From contig CANTUZ010000027.1 in the NCBI GenBank assembly GCA_947846985.1, forward strand, positions 2,477,535 to 2,541,534: 64,000 nt of DNA, written 5' to 3'. Source of the stretch: Fratercula arctica (taxonomy: Eukaryota; Chordata; Aves; Charadriiformes; Alcidae). This document shows, piece after piece, positions 17,086 to 29,863 of this stretch. Under the pieces are notes generated by a model, which saw nothing but the letters and a program-made list of their open reading frames with translations, was not told the DNA's origin and searched no databases. The stretch's first letter is position 1. Every line of letters begins with the position of its first letter. The position numbers were made by a program, and so were the translations under genes.

Positions 17086-20000
17086 TCCCTTGTGCTAACC
17101 ATCTCCAGACATAGGGTGATTTTTGTGGTCGGCCCTGTGGCGAGTGAGAGAGGGGTTGTTTTGAGGCTGAAGGCGACAGGAGAGCCCGCAGCCCCAAGGT
17201 CTGTGCGGCGATGGAAGGTGGTTTCTAGAGAGCTTTAAAACAAGCCACAGTTTTCCCTCATGGCTCCTTGGGCACGTGTCTCAGCTGGCTTCCCTTGTGC
17301 TAACCATCTCTAGACATAGGGTGATTCTTGTGGCCGCTCCTGTGGCAAGTGAGAGAGGGTTCTTTTGAGGCTGAAGGCACCAGGAAAGCCCGGAGCCCCA
17401 AGGTCTGTGCGTCGATGGAAGTGGTTTCTAGAGAGCTTTCAAACAAGCCACAGTTTTCCCTCGTGGCTCCTTGGGCACGTCTGTTACGATGCTTCTCTTG
17501 TGGCAGCTCTTTCCAGAGATATGGTGATTGTTGTGACTGGCCCTGGGGCGAGTGAGACATGGTTCTTTTGAGGCTGAAGGTGCCAGAGAAGCCCGAAGCC
17601 CCAAGGTCTGTGCGGCGATGCAGGCGGTTTCTACAGAGCTTTCAAACAAGCCACAGTTTTCCCTCGTGGCTCCTTGGGCACGTGTGTTACGATGCTTCTC
17701 TTTTGGCAGCTCTTTGTGGACATATGTTTATTTTTGTGATCGGCATTGTGGCAAGGGAGAGAGGGTTTTTTTGAGACTGAAGGCGCCAGGAAAGCCCGGA
17801 GCCCCAAGGTCTGTGCGGCGATGCAGGCGGTTTCTAGAGAGCTTTCCAACAAGCCACAGTTTTCCCTAGTGGCTCCTTGGGCACGTGTCTTACGATGCTT
17901 CTCTTGTGGCAGCTCTTTCCAGAGATATGGTGATTGTTGTGACTGGCCCTGGGCGAGTGAAACAAGGTTCTTTTGAGGCTGAAGGTGCCAGGGAAGCCCG
18001 AAGCCCCAAGGTCTGTGCGGCGATGCAAGCGGTTTCTAGAGAGCTTTCAAACAAGCCACACTTTTCCCTCGTGGCTCCTTGGGCACATGTCTCGGCTGGC
18101 TTCCCTCGTGCTATCCATCTCCAGACATAGGGTGATTTTTGTGGTCGGCTCTGCGGCGAGTGAGACAGGGTTATTTTGAGGCTGAAGGTGCCAGGAAAGC
18201 CCGGAGCCCCAAGGTCTGTGCGGCGATGCAGGCGGTTTCTAGAGAGCCTTCAAACAAGCCACAGTTTTCCCTCGTGGCTCCTTGGGCACGTGTCTTACGA
18301 CGCTTCCCTTGCGGCAGCTCTTTCCGGAGATATGGTTATTTTTGTGGCCGTCCCTGGGGCGAGTGAGAGAGGGTTGTTTTGAGGCTGAAGGTGCCAGGAA
18401 AGCCCGCAGCCCCAAGGTCTGTGCGGCGATGGAAGCGGTTTCTAGAGAGCTTTCAAACAAGCCACAGTTTTCCCTTGTGGCTCCTTGGGCACGTGTCTCA
18501 GCTGGCTTCCCTTGTGCTAACCATCTCCAGACATAGGGTGATTTTTGTGGTCGGCCCTGCGGCGAGTGAGAGAGGGGTTTTTTTGAGGCTGAAGGCGCCA
18601 GGAGAGCCCGCAGCCCCAAGGTCTGTGCGGCGATGGAAGCGGTTTCTAGAGAGCTTTAAAACAAGCCACAGTTTTCCCTCATGGCTCCTTGGGCACGTGT
18701 CTCAGCTGGCTTCCCTTGTGCTAACCATCTCTAGACATAGGGTGATTCTTGTGGCCATCCCTGTGGCAAGTGAGAGAGGATTGTTTTGAGGCTGAAGGCG
18801 ACAGGGAAGCCCGCAGCCCCAAGGTCTGTGCGGCGATGCAGGTGGTTTCTAGAGAGTTTTCAAACAAGCCACACTTTTCCCTCGTGGCTCCTTGGGCACG
18901 AGTCTCACCTGGCTTCCCTTGTGCTAACCATCTCTAGACATAGGGTGATTCTTGTGGCCGCTCCTGGGGCGAGTGAGAGAGGGTTCTTTTGAGGCTGAAG
19001 GCACCAGGAAAGCCCGGAGCCCCAAGGTCTGTGCGTCGATGGAAGTGGTTTCTAGAGAGCTTTCAAACAAGCCACAGTTTTCCCTCGTGGCTCCTTGGGC
19101 ACGTCTGTTACGATGCTTCTCTTGTGGCAGCTCTTTCCAGAGATATGGTGATTGTTGTGACTGGCCCTGGGGCGAGTGAGACATGGTTCTTTTGAGGCTG
19201 AAGGTGCCAGGGAAGCCCGGAGCCCCAAGGTCTGTGCGGCGATGCAGGCGGTTTCTACAGAGCTTTCAAACAAGCCACAGTTTTCCCTCGTGGCTCCTTG
19301 GGCACGTGTGTTACGATGCTTCTCTTTTGGCAGCTCTTTGTGGACATATGGTTATTTTTGTGATCGGCATTGTGGCAAGGGAGAGAGGGTTTTTTTGAGA
19401 CTGAAGGTGACAGGAAAGCCCGGAGCCCCAAGGTCTGTGCGGCGATGCAGGCGGTTTCTAGAGAGCTTTAAAACAAGCCACAGTTTACCCTCGTGGCTCC
19501 TTGGGCACGTGTCTCAGCTGGCTTCCCTCGTGCTATCCATCTCCAGACATAGGGTGATTTTTGTGGTTGGCTCTGCGGCGAGTGAGACAGGGTTGTTTTG
19601 AGGCTGAAGGCGCCAGGAAAGCCCGGAGCCCCAAGGTCTGTGCGGCGATGCAGGCGGTTTCTAGAGAGCTTTCAAACAAGCCACAGTTTTCCCTTGTGGC
19701 TCCTTGGGCACGTGTCTCACCCGGCTTCCCTCGTGCTAACCGTCTCCGGGCATCGGGTGATTTTTGTGGTCGGCTCTGCAGCGAGTGAGACAGGGTTTTT
19801 TTGAGGCTGAAGGTGCCAGGAAAGCCCGCAGCCCCAAGGTCTGTGCGGCGATGCAGGCGGTTTCTAGAGAGCTTTCAAACAAGCCACAGTTTTCCCTCGT
19901 GGCTCCTTGGGCACGTGTCTCAGCTGGCTTCCCTTGTGCTAACCATCTCCAGACATAGGGTGATTTTTGTGGCCGTCCCTGGGGCGAGTGAGAGAGGATT

Positions 20001-23000
20001 GTTTTGAGGCTGAAGGCGCCAGGAAAGCCCGGAGCCCCAAGGACTGTGCGGCGATGCAGGCGGTTTCTAGAGAGCTTTCAAACAAGCCACAGTTTTCCCT
20101 CGTGGCTCCTTGGGCACGTGTCTTACGATGCTTCTCTTGTGGCAGCTCTTTCCAGAGATATGGTGATTGTTGTGACTGGCCCTGGGCGAGTGAAACAAGG
20201 TTCTTTTGAGGCTGAAGGTGCCAGGGAAGCCCGAAGCCCCAAGGTCTGTGCGGCGATGCAAGCGGTTTCTAGAGAGCCTTCAAACAAGCCACAGTTTTCC
20301 CTCGTGGCTCCTTGGGCACGTGTCTTACGATGCTTCCCTTGCGGCAGCTCTTTCCGGAGATATGGTTATTTTTGTGGCCGTCCCTGGGGCGAGTGAGAGA
20401 GGGTTGTTTTGAGGCTGAAGGTGCCAGGAAAGCCCGGAGCCCCAAGGTCTGTGCGGCGATGCAGGCAGTTTCTAGAGAGCTTTCAAACAAGCCACAGTTT
20501 TCCCTTGTGGCTCCTTGGGCACGTGTCTTACGATGCTTCTCTTGTGGCAGCTCGTTCCGGAGATATGGTGATTGTTGGGACCGGCCCTGGGGCGAGTGAG
20601 AGAGGGTTGTTTTGAGACTGAAGGTGACAGGAAAGCCCGCAGCCCCAAGGTCTGTGCGTCGATGGAAGCATTTTCTAGAGAGCTTTCAAACAAGCCACAG
20701 TTTTCCCTTGTGGCTCCTTGGGCACGTGTCTTACGATGCTTCCCTTGCGGCAGCTCTTTCCGGAGATATGGTTATTTTTGTGGCCGTCCCTGGGGCGAGT
20801 GAGAGAGTGTTTTTTTGAGGCTGAAGGTGCCAGGAAAGCCCGCAGCCCCAAGGTCTGTGCGGCGATGGAAGCGGTTTCTAGAGAGCTTTCAAACAAGCCA
20901 CAGTTTTCCCTTGTGGCTCCTTGGGCACGTGTCTCAGCTGGCTTCCCTTGTGCTAACCATCTCCAGACATAGGGTGATTTTTGTGGTCGGCCCTGCGGCG
21001 AATGAGAGAGGGTTTTTTTTGAGGCTGAAGGCGACAGGGAAGCCCGCAGCCCCAAGGTCTGTGCGGCGATGCAGGTGGTTTCTAGAGAGCTTTCAAACAA
21101 GCCACAGTTTTCCCTCGTGGCTCCTTGGGCACGAGTCTCACCTGGCTTCCCTTGTGCTAACCATCTCTAGACATAGGGTGATTCTTGTGGCCGTCCCTGG
21201 GGCGAGTGAGAGAGGATTGTTTTGAGGCTGAAGGCGCCAGAAAAGCCCGGAGCCCCAAGGTCTGTGCGGCGATGCAGGCGGTTTCTAGAGAGCTTTCAAA
21301 CAAGCCACAGTTTTCCCTCGTGGCTCCTTGGGCACGTGTCTTACGATGCTTCCCTTGCGGCAGCTCTTTCCGGAGATATGGTTATTTTTGTGGCCGTCCC
21401 TGGGGCGAGTGAGAGAGGGTTGTTCTGAGGCTGAAGGTGCCAGGAAAGCCCGGAGCCCCAAGGTCTGTGCGGCGATGCAGGCGGTTTCTAGAGAGCTTTC
21501 AAACAAGCCACAGTTTTCCCTCGTGGCTCCTTGGGCACGTGTCTCAGCTGGCTTCCCTTGTGCTAACCATCTCCAGACATAGGGTGATTTTTGTGGTCGG
21601 CCCTGCGGCGAGTGAGAGAGGGTTTTTTTTTGAGGCTGAAGGCGCCAGGAGAGCCCGCAGCCCCAAGGTCTGTGCGGCGATGGAAGCGGTTTCTAGAGAG
21701 CTTTCAAACAAGCCACAGTTTTCCCTCGTGGCTCCTTGGGCACGAGTCTCACCTGGCTTCCCTTGTGCTAACCATCTCTAGACATAGGGTGATTCTTGTG
21801 GCCGCTCCTGGGGCGAGTGAGAGAGGGTTCTTTTGAGGCTGAAGGTGCCAGGGAAGCCCGCAGCCCCAAGGTCTGTGCGTCGATGGAAGTGGTTTCTAGA
21901 GAGCTTTCAAACAAGCCACAGTTTTCCCTCGTGGCTCCTTGGGCACGTGTCTTACGATGCTTCTCTTGTGGCAGCTCTTTCCAGAGATATGGTGATTGTT
22001 GTGACTGGCCCTGGGGCGAGTGAGACATGGTTCTTTTGAGGCTGAAGGTGCCAGGGAAGCCCGAAGCCCCAAGGTCTGTGCGGCGATGCAGGCGGTTTCT
22101 ACAGAGCTTTCAAACAAGCCACAGTTTTCCCTCGTGGCTCCTTGGGCACGTGTGTTACGATGCTTCTCTTTTGGCAGCTCTTTGTGGACATATGGTTATT
22201 TTTGTGATCGGCATTGTGGCAAGGGAGAGAGGGTTTTTTTGAGGCTGAAGGTGGCAGGAAAGCCCGGAGCCCCAAGGTCTGTGCGGCGATGCAGGCGGTT
22301 TCTAGAGAGCTTTCAAACAAGCCACAGTTTACCCTCGTGGCTCCTTGGGCACGTGTCTCAGCTGGCTTTCCTCGTGCTATCCATCTCCAGACATAGGGTG
22401 ATTTTTGTGGCCGTCCCTGGGGCGAGTGAGAGAGGATTGTTTTGAGGCTGAAGGCGCCAGGAAAGCCCGGAGCCCCAAGGTCTGTGCGGTGATGCAGGCG
22501 GTTTCTAGAGAGCTTTAAAACAAGCCACAGTTTTCCCTCGTGGCTCCTTGGGCACGTGTCTCACCTGGCTTCCCTCGTGCTAACCATCTCCAGACATAAG
22601 GTGATTATTGTGGCCGCTCCTGGGGCGAGTGAGAGAGGGTTCTTTTGAGGCTGAAGGTGCCAGGGAAGCCCGCAGCCCCAAGGTCTGTGCGTCGATGGAA
22701 GCGGTTTCTAGAGAGCTTTCAAACAAGCCACAGTTTTCCCTCGTGGCTCCTTGGGCACGTGTCTTACGATGCTTCCCTTGCGGCAGCTCCTTCCAGAGAT
22801 ATGGTGATTGTTGTGACTGGTCCTGGGGCGAGTGAGAGAGGGTTGTTTTGAGGCTGAAGGTGCCAGGAAAGCCCGGAGCCCCAAGGTCTGTGCGGCAATG
22901 CAGGCGGTTTCTAGAGAGCTTTCAAACAAGCCACAGTTTTCCCTTGTGGCTCCTTGGGCACGTGTCTTACGATGCTTCTCTTGTGGCAGCTCTTTCCAGA

Positions 23001-26000
23001 GATATGGTGATTGTTGGGACCGGCCCTGGAGCGAGTGAGAGAGGGTTGTTTTGAGACTGAAGGTGACAGGAAAGCCCGCAGCCCCAAGGTCTGTGCGGCG
23101 ATGGAAGCATTTTCTAGAGAGCTTTCAAACAAGCCACAGTTTTCCCTCGTGGCTCCTTGGGCACGTGTCTTACGATGCTTCTCTTGTGGCAGCTCTTTCC
23201 AGAGATATGGTGATTGTTGGGACCGGCCCTGGAGCGAGTGAGAGAGGGTTGTTTTGAGACTGAAGGTGACAGGAAAGCCCGCAGCCCCAAGGTCTGTGCG
23301 GCGATGGAAGCATTTTCTAGAGAGCTTTCAAACAAGCCACAGTTTTCCCTCGTGGCTCCTTGGGCACGTGTCTTACGATGCTTCTCTTGTGGCAGCTCTT
23401 TCCAGACATATGGTTATTTTTGTGGTCGGCACTGTGGCAAGTGAGAGAGGGTTTTTTTGAGGCTGAAGGTGGCAGGAAAGCCCGGAGCCCCAAGGTCTGT
23501 GCGGCGATGCAGGCGGTTTCTAGAGAGCTTTCAAACAAACCACAGTTTACCCTCGTGGCTCCTTGGGCACGTGTCTTACCTGGCTTCCCTCGTGCTAACC
23601 GTCTCCGGGCATCGGGTGATTTTTGTGGTCGGCCCTGCAGCGAGTGAGACAGGGTTTTTTTGAGGCTGAAGGTGGTAGGGAAGCCCGCAGCCCCAAGGTC
23701 TGTGCGGCGATGCAGGCGGTTTCTAGAGAGCTTTCAAACAAGTCACAGTTTACCCTCGTGGCTCCTTGGGCACGTGTCTCAGCTGGCTTCCCTTGTGCTA
23801 ACCATCTCCAGACATAGGGTGATTTTTGTGGCCGTCCCTGGGGCGAGTGAGAGAGGATTTTTTTGAGGCTGAAGGCGCCAGGAAAGCCCGGAGCCCCAAG
23901 GTCTGTGCGGTGATGCAGGCGGTTTCTAGAGAGCTTTCAAACAAGCCACAGTTTTCCCTCGTGGCTCCTTGGGCATGTGTCTTACGATGCTTCCCTTGTG
24001 CTAACCATCTCTAGACATAGGGTGATTATTGTGGCCGCTCTTGGGGCGAGTGAGAGAGGGTTCTTTTGACGCTGAAGGCGCCAGGAAAGCCCGGAGCCCC
24101 AAGGTCTGTGCGGCGATGGAAGCGGTTTCTAGAGAGCTTTCAAACAAGCCACAGTTTTCCCTCGTGGCTCCTTGGGCACGTGTGTTACGATGCTTCTCTT
24201 GTGGCAGCTCTTTCCAGAGATATGGTGATTGTTGTGACTGGCCCTGGGGCGAGTGAGACATGGTTCTTTTGAGGCTGAAGGTGCCAGGTAAGCCAGAAGC
24301 CCCAAGGTCTGTGCGTCGATGGAAGCGGTTTCTAGAGAGCTTTAAAACAAGCCACAGTTTTCCCTCGTGGCTCCTTGGGCACGTGTCTTACGATGCTTCC
24401 CTTGCGGCAGCTCTTTCCGGAGATATGGTTATTTTTGTGGCCGTCCCTGGGGCGAGTGAGAGAGGGTTGTTTTGAGGCTGAAGGTGCCAGGAAAGCCCGG
24501 AGCCCCAAGGTCTGTGCGGCGATGCAGGCGGTTTCTAGAGCGCTTTAAAACAAGCCACAGTTTTCCATTGTGGCTCCTTGGGCACGTGTCTCAGCTGGCT
24601 TCCCTTGGGCTAACCATCTCCAGACATAGGGTGATTTTTGTGGTCGGCCCTGCGGCGAGTGTGAGAGGGTTTTTTTTTGAGGCTGAAGGCGCCAGGAAAG
24701 CCCGGAGCCCCAAGGTCTGTGCGGCGATGCAGGCGTTTTCTAGAGAGCTTTCCAAGAAGCCACAGTTTTCCCTCGTGGCTCCTTGGGCACGTGTCTCAGC
24801 TGGCTTCCCTCGTGCTAACCATCTCCAGACATAGGGTGATTATTGTGGCCGCTCCTGGGGCGAGTGAGAGAGGGTTCTTTTGAGGCTGAAGGTGCCAGGG
24901 AAGCCCGCAGCCCCAAGGTCTGTGCGTCGATGGAAGCGGTTTCTAGAGAGCTTTCAAACAAGCCACAGTTTTCCCTTGTGGCTCCTTGGGCACGTGTCTT
25001 ACGATGCTTCTCTTGTGGCAGCTCTTTCCGGACATATGGTTATTTTTGTGGCCGGCACTGTGGCAAGGGAGAGAGGGTTTTTTTGAGGCTGAAGGTGGCA
25101 GGAAAGCCCGGAGCCCCAAGGTCTGTGCGGCGATGCAGGCGTTTTCTAGAGAGCTTTCAAACAAGCCACAGTTTTCCCTCGTGGCTCCTTGGGCACGTGT
25201 CTCAGCTGGCTTCCCTCGTGCTAACCATCTCCAGACATAGGGTGATTTTTGTGGCCGTCCCTGGGGTGAGTGAGAGAGGGTTGTTTTGAGGCTGAAGGTG
25301 GCAGGAAAGCCCGCAGCCCCAAGGTCTGTGCGGCGATGGAAACGGTTTCTAGAGAGCTTTCAAACAAGCCACAGTTTTCCCTCGTGGCTCCTTGGGCACG
25401 TGTCTCAGCTGGCTTCCCTTGTGCTAACCATCTCCAGACATAGGGTGATTTTTGTGGCCGTCCCTGGGGCGAGTGAGAGAGGATTGTTTTGAGGCTGAAG
25501 GCGCCAGGAAAGCCCGGAGCCCCAAGGACTGTGCGGCGATGCAGGCGGTTTCTAGAGAGCTTTCAAACAAGCCACAGTTTTCCCTAGTGGCTCCTTGGGC
25601 ACGTGTCTTACGATGCTTCTCTTGTGGCAGCTCTTTCCAGAGATATGGTGATTGTTGTGACTGGCCCTGGGCGAGTGAAACAAGGTTCTTTTGAGGCTGA
25701 AGGTGCCAGGGAAGCCCGAAGCCCCAAGGTCTGTGCGGCGATGCAAGCGGTTTCTAGAGAGCTTTCAAACAAGCCACAGTTTACCCTCGTGGCTCCTTGG
25801 GCACGTGTCTCAGCTGGCTTCCCTCGTGCTATCCATCTCCAGACATAGGGTGATTTTTGTGGTCGGCTCTGCGGCGAGTGAGACAGGGTTGTTTTGAGGC
25901 TGAAGGCGCCAGAAAAGCCCGGAGCCCCAAGGTCTGTGCGGCGATGCAGGCGGTTTCTAGAGAGCCTTCAAACAAGCCACAGTTTTCCCTCGTGGCTCCT

Positions 26001-26621
26001 TGGGCACGTGTCTTACGATGCTTCCCTTGCGGCAGCTCTTTCCGGAGATATGGTTATTTTTGTGGCCGTCCCTGGGGCGAGTGAGAGAGGGTTGTTTTGA
26101 GGCTGAAGGTGCCAGGAAAGCCCGGAGCCCCAAGGTCTGTGCGGCGATGCAGGCAGTTTCTAGAGAGCTTTCAAACAAGCCACAGTTTTCCCTTGTGGCT
26201 CCTTGGGCACGTGTCTTACGATGCTTCCCTTGCGGCAGCTCTTTCCGGAGATATGGTTATTTTTGTGGCCGTCCCTGGGGCGAGTGAGAGAGGGTTGTTT
26301 TGAGGCTGAAGGTGCCAGGAAAGCCCGCAGCCCCAAGGTCTGTGCGGCGATGGAAGCGGTTTCTAGAGAGCTTTCAAACAAGCCACAGTTTTCCCTTGTG
26401 GCTCCTTGGGCACGTGTCTCAGCTGGCTTCCCTTGTGCTAACCATCTCCAGACATAGGGTGATTTTTGTGGTCGGCCCTGCGGCGAGTGAGAGAGGGTTT
26501 TTTTTGAGGCTGAAGGCGACAGGGAAGCCCGCAGCCCCAAGGTCTGTGCGGCGATGCAGGTGGTTTCTAGAGAGCTTTCAAACAAGCCACAGTTTACCCT
26601 CGTGGCTCCTTGGGCACGTGT

Positions 26622-26821
26622 NNNNNNNNNNNNNNNNNNNNNNNNNNNNNNNNNNNNNNNNNNNNNNNNNNNNNNNNNNNNNNNNNNNNNNNNNNNNNNN
26701 NNNNNNNNNNNNNNNNNNNNNNNNNNNNNNNNNNNNNNNNNNNNNNNNNNNNNNNNNNNNNNNNNNNNNNNNNNNNNNNNNNNNNNNNNNNNNNNNNNNN
26801 NNNNNNNNNNNNNNNNNNNNN
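26622..26821. other. Assembly gap, 200 N
   Basis: The gap is exactly 200 N, which suggests a placeholder and not a measured length. Satellite orientation reverses across it. The left sequence stops at CACGTGT and the right one begins at the reverse complement of nearly the same monomer position. Confidence 0.98.
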
Positions 26822-28490
26822 CAGGTGAGATACATGCCCAAGGAGCCACAAGGGAAAAGTGTGGCTTGATTGAAAGCTCTCTAGAAACCGCTTCCATCGC
26901 CACACAGACCTTGGGGCTCTGGGCTTTCCTGGCACCTTCAGCCCAAAATCAACCCTGTCTCACTCGCCGCAGGGACGGCCACATAAATGACCCTATGTCC
27001 GGAAACATCTACCACAAGGAAAGCATCGTAAGATACGTACCCAAGGAGGCACAAGGGAAAACTCTGGCTTCTTTGAAAGCTCTCTAGAAACCGCTTCCAT
27101 CGCCACACAGACCTTGGGGCTGCGGGCTTTCCCGTCGACTTCAGCCTCAAAACAACCCTCTCTCACTCGCCCCAGGTCCGGCCACAAAAATCACCCTATG
27201 TCCGGAGACGGTTAGCACGAGAGAAGCCAGCTGAGACATGTGCCCAAGGAGGCACGAGGGAAAACTGTGGCTTGTTTGAAAGCTCTCTAGAAACCGCTTC
27301 CATCGCCGCACAGACCTTGGGGCTCCGGGATTTCCTCGTGCCTTCAGCCTCAAAACAACCCTCTCTCACTCGCCCCAGGGCCGGCCACAAAAATCACCCC
27401 TTTGTCCGGAGACGGTTAGCACGAGGGAAGCCAGCTGAAACAAGTGCCCAAGGGGCCACGAGGGAAAACTGTGGCTTGTTTGAAAGCTCTCTAGAAACCG
27501 CTTCCATCGCCGCACAGACCTTGGGGCTCCGGGCTTTCCTGGCACCTTCAGCCTCAAAACAGCCCTGTCTCACTCGCCCCAGGGACGGCCAGGAAATCAG
27601 CCTATGTCCGGAGACGGTTAACAAGAGCGAAGCCAGCTGAAACAAGTGCCAAAGGAGCCACGAGAGAAAACTGTGGCTTGTTTGAAAGCTCTCTAGAAAT
27701 CGCTTCCATCGCCGCACAGACCTTGGGGCTCCGGGCTTTCCTGGCGCCTTCAGCCCGAAAACAACCCTCTCTCACTCGCCCCAGGGACGGCCACATGAAA
27801 AGACCATATGTCCGGAAAGAGCTGCCACAAGGGAAGCATCCTATGACACATGCCCAAGGAGCCACGAGGAAAAACTGTGGCTTGTTTGAAAGCTCTCTAG
27901 AAACCGCTTCCATCGCCGCACAGACCTTGGGGCTCCGGGATTTCCTCGTGCCTTCAGCCTCAAAACAACCCTATCTCACTCGCTCCAGGGCCGGCCACAT
28001 AAATCACCCTATCTCCGGTGATGATTAGCACAACGGAAGCCAGCTGAGACACGTGCCCAAGGAGCCACGAGAGAAAACTGTGGCTTGTTTGAAAGCTCTC
28101 TACAAACCGCTTGCATCGCCACACAGACCTCGGGGCTCCGGGCATTCCTGGCGCCTTCAGCCTCAAAACAACCCTCTCTCACTCACCCCAGGGACATAAA
28201 TGACCATATATCCGGAGATGGTTAGCACGAGGGAAGCCAGGTGAGATAAATGCCCAAGGACCCACAAGAGAAAACTATGGCTTGTTTGAAAGCTCTCTAG
28301 AAACCGCTTGCATCGCCGCACAGACCTTGGGGCTGTGGACTTTCCTGGCACCTTCAGCCCGAAAACAACCCTGTCTCACTCGCCGCAGGGACGGCCACAT
28401 AAATGACCCTATGTCCGGAAACAGCTGCCACAAGGGAAGCATCCTAAGACACATGCCCAAGGAGCCACAGGGGAAAACTGTGGCTTGTTT
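26822..28490 (-). repeat. Duplicated block next to the gap, copy 1
   Basis: The whole stretch from the gap edge matches 29864-31533 at an offset of 3042-3043 bp (about 15 monomers) with only scattered differences. The match ends where GTAAGCTC here meets GAAAGCTC there. The gap therefore cuts into a duplicated segment. Confidence 0.8.
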
Positions 28491-29863
28491 GTAAGCTCTC
28501 TAGAAACCGCTTCCATCGCCGCACAGACCTTGGGGCTCCGGGCTTTCCTGGCGCCATCAGCCTCAAAACAGCCCTCTCTCACTCGCCGCAGGGCCGGCCA
28601 CATGAAAAGACCATATGTCCGGAAACAGTTGCCACAAGGGAAGCATCCTAAGACACATGCCCAAGGAGCCACAGGGGAAAACTGTGGCTTGTTTGAAAGC
28701 TCTCTAGAAACCGCTTCCATCGCCGCACAGACCTTGGGGCTCCGGGCTTTCCTTGTGCCTTCAGCCTCAAAAAAAACCCTGTCTCACTCGCCCCAGGGCC
28801 GGCCACAAAAATCACCCTATGTCCGGAAACAGTTGCCACAAGGGAAGCATCCTAAGACACGTGCCCAAGGAGGCGCGAGGGAAAACTGTGGCTTGTTTGA
28901 AAGCTCTCTACAAACCGCTTGCATCGCTGCACAGACCTTGGGGCTGTGGACTTTCCTGGCACCTTCAGCCCGAAAACAACCCTGTCTCACTCGCCGCAGG
29001 GACGGCCACATAAATGACCCTATGTCCGGAAACAGCTGCCACAAGGAAAGCATCGTAAGATACGTACCCAAGGAGGCACAAGGGAAAACTGTGGCTTCTT
29101 TGAAAGCTCTCTAGAAACGGCTTCCATCGCCACACAGACCTTGGGGCTGCGGGCTTTCCCGTCGACTTCAGCCTCAAAACAACCCTCTCTCACTCGCCCC
29201 AGGGCCGGCCACAAAAATCACCCTACGTCCGGAGACGGTTAGCACGAGGGACGCCAGCTGAGACATGTGCCCAAGGAGGCACGAGGGAAAACTGTGGCTT
29301 GTTTGAAAGCTCTCTAGAAACCGCTTCCATCGCCGCACAGACCTTGGGGCTCCGGGATTTCCTCGTGCCTTCAGCCTCAAAACAACCCTCTCTCACTCGC
29401 TCCAGGGCCGGCCACAGAAATCACCCTATGTCCGGAGACGGTTAGCACGAGGGAAGCCAGCTGAGACACGTGCCCAAGGGGCCACGAGGGAAAACTGTAG
29501 CTTGTTTGAAAGCTCTCTAGAAACCGCTTGCATCGCCGCACAGACCTTGGGGCTCCGGGCTTTCCTGGCGCCTACAGAGTCAAAAAAACCCTGTCTCACT
29601 CGCCCCAGGGACGGCCAGAAAAATCAGCCTATGTCCGGAGATGGTTAGCACGAGGGAAGCCAGCTGAGACACGTGCCCAAGGAGCCACGAGGGAAAACTG
29701 TGGCTTGTTTGAAAGCTCTCTAGAAACCGCTTCCATCACCAGACAGACCTTGGGGCTCCGGGCTTTCCTGGCGCCTTCAGCCTCAAAACAACCATCTACC
29801 ATTCGCCCCAGGGACGGCCACATAAATGACCATATATCCGGAGATGGTTAGCACGAGGGAAGC

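Larger units (their letters stand above)
6545..26621 (+). repeat. Satellite array, about 99 monomers of 203 bp, forward orientation
   Basis: Successive GAGGCTGAAGG motifs recur every 202-203 bp. The body carries fixed landmarks: CCCCAAGG, a TCTAGAGAGCTTT stretch, ACAAGCCACAG, CTTGGGCACGTG, and a pyrimidine/purine run GAGTGAGAGAGGG followed by a T-rich tract. Between the CACGTG core and a GTGGCC stretch there are two main forms. Form A has TACGATGCTTC and GGCAGCT. Form B has CAGCTGGCTTCC and GCTAACCATCTC. The monomers are GC-rich and keep many CpG sites. I do not recognise the family by name. The T-tract varies from about 4 to 9 bases. Frames inside the monomers are by-products, because 203 is not a multiple of three. 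Confidence 0.97.

Noticed and set aside
6545..26621. Hundreds of 60-140 codon frames on both strands, often starting MRLK or MFES in translation
   Set aside because: They recur once per satellite monomer, shift frame with the 203-bp period, begin at non-ATG codons in many cases, and vary freely with the monomer. They are shadows of the repeat and not genes.
8350..26621. CENP-B box in the satellite
   Set aside because: I found no stretch in the typical monomers that fits the TTCG-N4-A-N2-CGGG core.
26560..26900. Simple fold-back artefact at the gap
   Set aside because: The monomers on the two sides differ at several positions (for example GATGCAGG against GATGGAAG, and CACGTG against CATGTA), so they are not the two strands of one copy.
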